Positions 6,430-7,659 of a stretch of 7,659 bases of DNA are shown here, piece after piece. The number at the start of each line of letters is the position of its first letter. Within the stretch, counting starts at the first letter, position 1. The translations under genes and the position numbers were made by a program. Where the stretch lies: NCBI GenBank assembly GCA_031259665.1, contig JAIRLD010000034.1, forward strand, positions 1 to 7,659, written 5' to 3'. The stretch is from Puniceicoccales bacterium. GTDB taxonomy: Bacteria > Verrucomicrobiota > Verrucomicrobiia > Opitutales > LL51. Below the pieces are notes generated by a model, which was not told the DNA's origin, searched no databases, and saw only the letters and a list, made by a program, of their open reading frames with translations.

Positions 6430-6693
6430 ATAATATGCATCACCTGCACCTTACGATGCAACTCTGTATGTACATGCAACCCATTATTGCAAATATGCAA
6501 TCTTATTTTTCACACATGCGCTATCACAAATCACTTGACAAAATTACCAATGACGCCAAAGCTAAGGGCATAGGGCGGGAGCAGGTGACATGTCAAAATC
6601 CCAGGTACCCATTCCTTAGGATTTTTCAGGGATTTGTCAATGGTTTATTTCGCTTATTGACAAGCTTTGTATTCCATAGGTTAATTGTTTTTA
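6430..6693. other. Intergenic region with repeated TTGACA boxes
   Basis: This stretch between the ABC ATPase end and the rodZ-like start has no credible gene. It contains four TTGACA hexamers: plus strand at 6535-6540 and 6657-6662, minus strand at 6591-6596 and 6635-6640. It also has a 10-bp palindrome TGACATGTCA (6586-6595) overlapping one box, a 7-bp inverted repeat AAATCCC / GGGATTT (6596-6602, 6629-6635), and several TGCA-containing motifs near 6430-6500. No terminator with a clear stem and T-run follows the ATPase gene. Some boxes may be -35 elements, but their -10 partners are poor. Confidence 0.5.
6483..6491 (-). promoter_or_regulatory. Possible extended -10 promoter of the rodZ-like unit
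   Basis: On the minus strand TGC-AATAAT reads as an extended -10 element (5/6 match to TATAAT with TGn in front). No good -35 lies at the proper distance; GAAAAA or TGAAAA is the nearest. It would start transcription about 47 nt before the ATG at 6429. A 6-bp inverted repeat, ATTGCA-N4-TGCAAT (6486-6501), overlaps it and could be an operator. Confidence 0.3.
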
Positions 6694-7500
6694 TTATTTT
6701 TTTGCCATTTTCAAACACGGAACGGCATCGATCAAGGTTTGCATATAACCATTGTTGGAAATCCCTAAATTTTCCGAAGAGCAAAGTTCCAAAAATCGTC
6801 CCTGACGCATTACTATAATATTATGGCACAAATAGGCAACAACGGCGATATTGTGCGAAACAAATAACATCGTAAGGTTTTTAGTTTGGTTGAGTTTTTG
6901 CAAAAGCAACAAAATTTGTTTTTGCGTATGGAGATCACAGGCACTTACAATCTCATCACAAATCAATATTTGAGGATTCACGGCCAAAGCGCGCGCAATA
7001 GAAATACGTTGCCGCTGCCCCCCACTCAGCTGCGATGGAAAACGCCCAACCAAATCACCACCCAATTCAACCGATTCCAATAATTCTAAAATACGTGTCT
7101 CCTTTTCCTTAGAACTCAAACATGGAAAATGGATCTTTAACGGTTCCAATAAAATTTCTTTGATCGTCATTTTGGGATTGAATATGTCGCAAAAATCCTG
7201 GGGAATCATCTGTATCTTTCTTCGATAGGGAAAAAACTTCCTCTCCGAAAGCTTCGTAACATCAATCCCTTCGATAAAAATATGACCACTTTTAACCGGA
7301 ATAAATTTACAAAGTGCCTTGAGTAAAGAAGATTTTCCGCTACCACTTTCACCGACGATCCCCATAATCGTTCCCCGATTTAACGACATCGAAACCCCAT
7401 TGACCGCTCGTACAATACCACCTCTTCCTAGCGAAAAAAGACGCCTATCCCTATAATTGATAACCAAAGATTCAAATTTTAACGCACTTTCTTCGTCCAT
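6694..7500 (-). CDS. Peptide-type (OppF/DppF-like) ABC transporter ATPase, short C-terminus
   Basis: This ATP-hydrolysing subunit belongs to the oligopeptide/dipeptide/nickel ABC importer class and has 268 residues from the start used here. Walker A is G-E-S-G-S-G-K-S-S at 50-58, the Q-loop glutamine is in IPQD (Gln101), the signature LSGGQRQR begins at 158, Walker B is ILICDE with D182 and E183, and the H-loop is His216 in VSHN. The usual DEPTSALD run reads DEIVSACD, a divergent D-loop region. The protein ends shortly after Y-M-Q-T-L-I-D-A-V-P, where OppF-class proteins normally continue for ~50 residues with a cysteine-containing tail, so it is shortened. The start at 7500 fits the expected N-terminus (ALKFESLVINY). 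An ATG at 7566 or a TTG at 7575 would add 22 or 25 unmatched residues. No permease or binding protein is visible; partners may lie beyond the repeat or elsewhere. Confidence 0.85.
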   Translation of the reverse strand: MDEESALKFESLVINYRDRRLFSLGRGGIVRAVNGVSMSLNRGTIMGIVGESGSGKSSLLKALCKFIPVKSGHIFIEGIDVTKLSERKFFPYRRKIQMIPQDFCDIFNPKMTIKEILLEPLKIHFPCLSSKEKETRILELLESVELGGDLVGRFPSQLSGGQRQRISIARALAVNPQILICDEIVSACDLHTQKQILLLLQKLNQTKNLTMLFVSHNIAVVAYLCHNIIVMRQGRFLELCSSENLGISNNGYMQTLIDAVPCLKMAKK

Positions 7501-7563
7501 GCTAATACTTTTCACGAGTTTACCAAATACTGACCATCGAATCCCCTCACAAAAGACAAAACT

Positions 7564-7592
7564 CATTAACGACAAAAACCTACAAACGTCAA
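7564..7592 (-). promoter_or_regulatory. Candidate promoter of the ABC ATPase gene, overlapping the repeat edge
   Basis: On the minus strand TTGACG (7592-7587) is followed after 17 nt by TTAATG (7569-7564), a weak -10. Initiation would be near 7557, upstream of the ATG at 7500 and downstream of the alternative starts, which supports the shorter protein. The -35 lies inside the GTCAAGGCAAT motif shared by both hairpin repeats. Confidence 0.35.
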
Positions 7593-7659
7593 GGCAATTA
7601 TGAAGCTCCGGTTGCCCAGAGGGCTCCGCCCTCTGGACTCCCGCAAGGAGTCAGGGACT
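7588..7659. repeat. Hairpin-forming dispersed repeat, right copy (runs off the window)
   Basis: It begins with GTCAAGGCAAT (7588-7598), identical to 6-16, and contains CAAGGAGTCA (7644-7653), identical to 63-72, in the same order and orientation. Hairpins are at 7616-7636 (9-bp stem, loop TCC) and 7636-7652 (GACTCC / GGAGTC, loop CGCAA). The first corresponds to 39-57 on the left, but the stem bases differ in a compensating way. The element is cut by the window end. Confidence 0.8.

Noticed and set aside
6435..6818. Open frame of 127 codons on the plus strand
   Set aside because: It covers the intergenic region and the antisense of the ABC ATPase end, has no protein-like motif pattern and no ribosome site.

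Overview
The window is an AT-rich bacterial segment with six protein genes and two pieces of a GC-richer, hairpin-forming dispersed repeat, one at each edge. A GldG-family protein next to a DUF4340-type protein, a RodZ-like protein, and a secreted eukaryotic-type kinase suggest a Verrucomicrobiota/PVC-type bacterium, perhaps host-associated. This is an inference from gene content only. No rRNA, tRNA, CRISPR array, transposase or integrase is visible.

Positions 1-503 carry no credible gene. From 6 to about 260 there is a cluster of inverted repeats, most with exactly 3-nt loops. At 300-393 there is a detached copy of the last ~30 codons of mnmA. A likely promoter follows at 466-493. The only plus-strand gene, 504-1820, encodes a Hanks-type Ser/Thr kinase with a signal peptide and an unusually long insertion between the catalytic loop and the DFG-equivalent motif.

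Positions 6431-1865 on the minus strand look like one transcription unit: rodZ-like (HTH plus one membrane segment), GldG-family, DUF4340-type, mnmA. The gldG-like stop and the DUF4340 start share one base (TGATG), and only 6 nt separate DUF4340 from mnmA. The first three products are predicted membrane-anchored envelope proteins. MnmA is the tRNA U34 2-thiouridylase. Upstream, across a 264-268 bp intergenic region with several TTGACA boxes, lies a peptide-transporter-type ABC ATPase (6694-7500) that lacks the usual C-terminal tail. A second copy of the hairpin repeat starts near 7588 and runs off the right edge.

The most notable arrangement is the kinase gene lying between two direct copies (89/94 identical) of the mnmA 3' end. 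The real mnmA keeps an intact tail, and the displaced copy has diverged. This looks like insertion or duplication of a one-gene cassette at the 3' end of a housekeeping gene, although no recombinase is present here.
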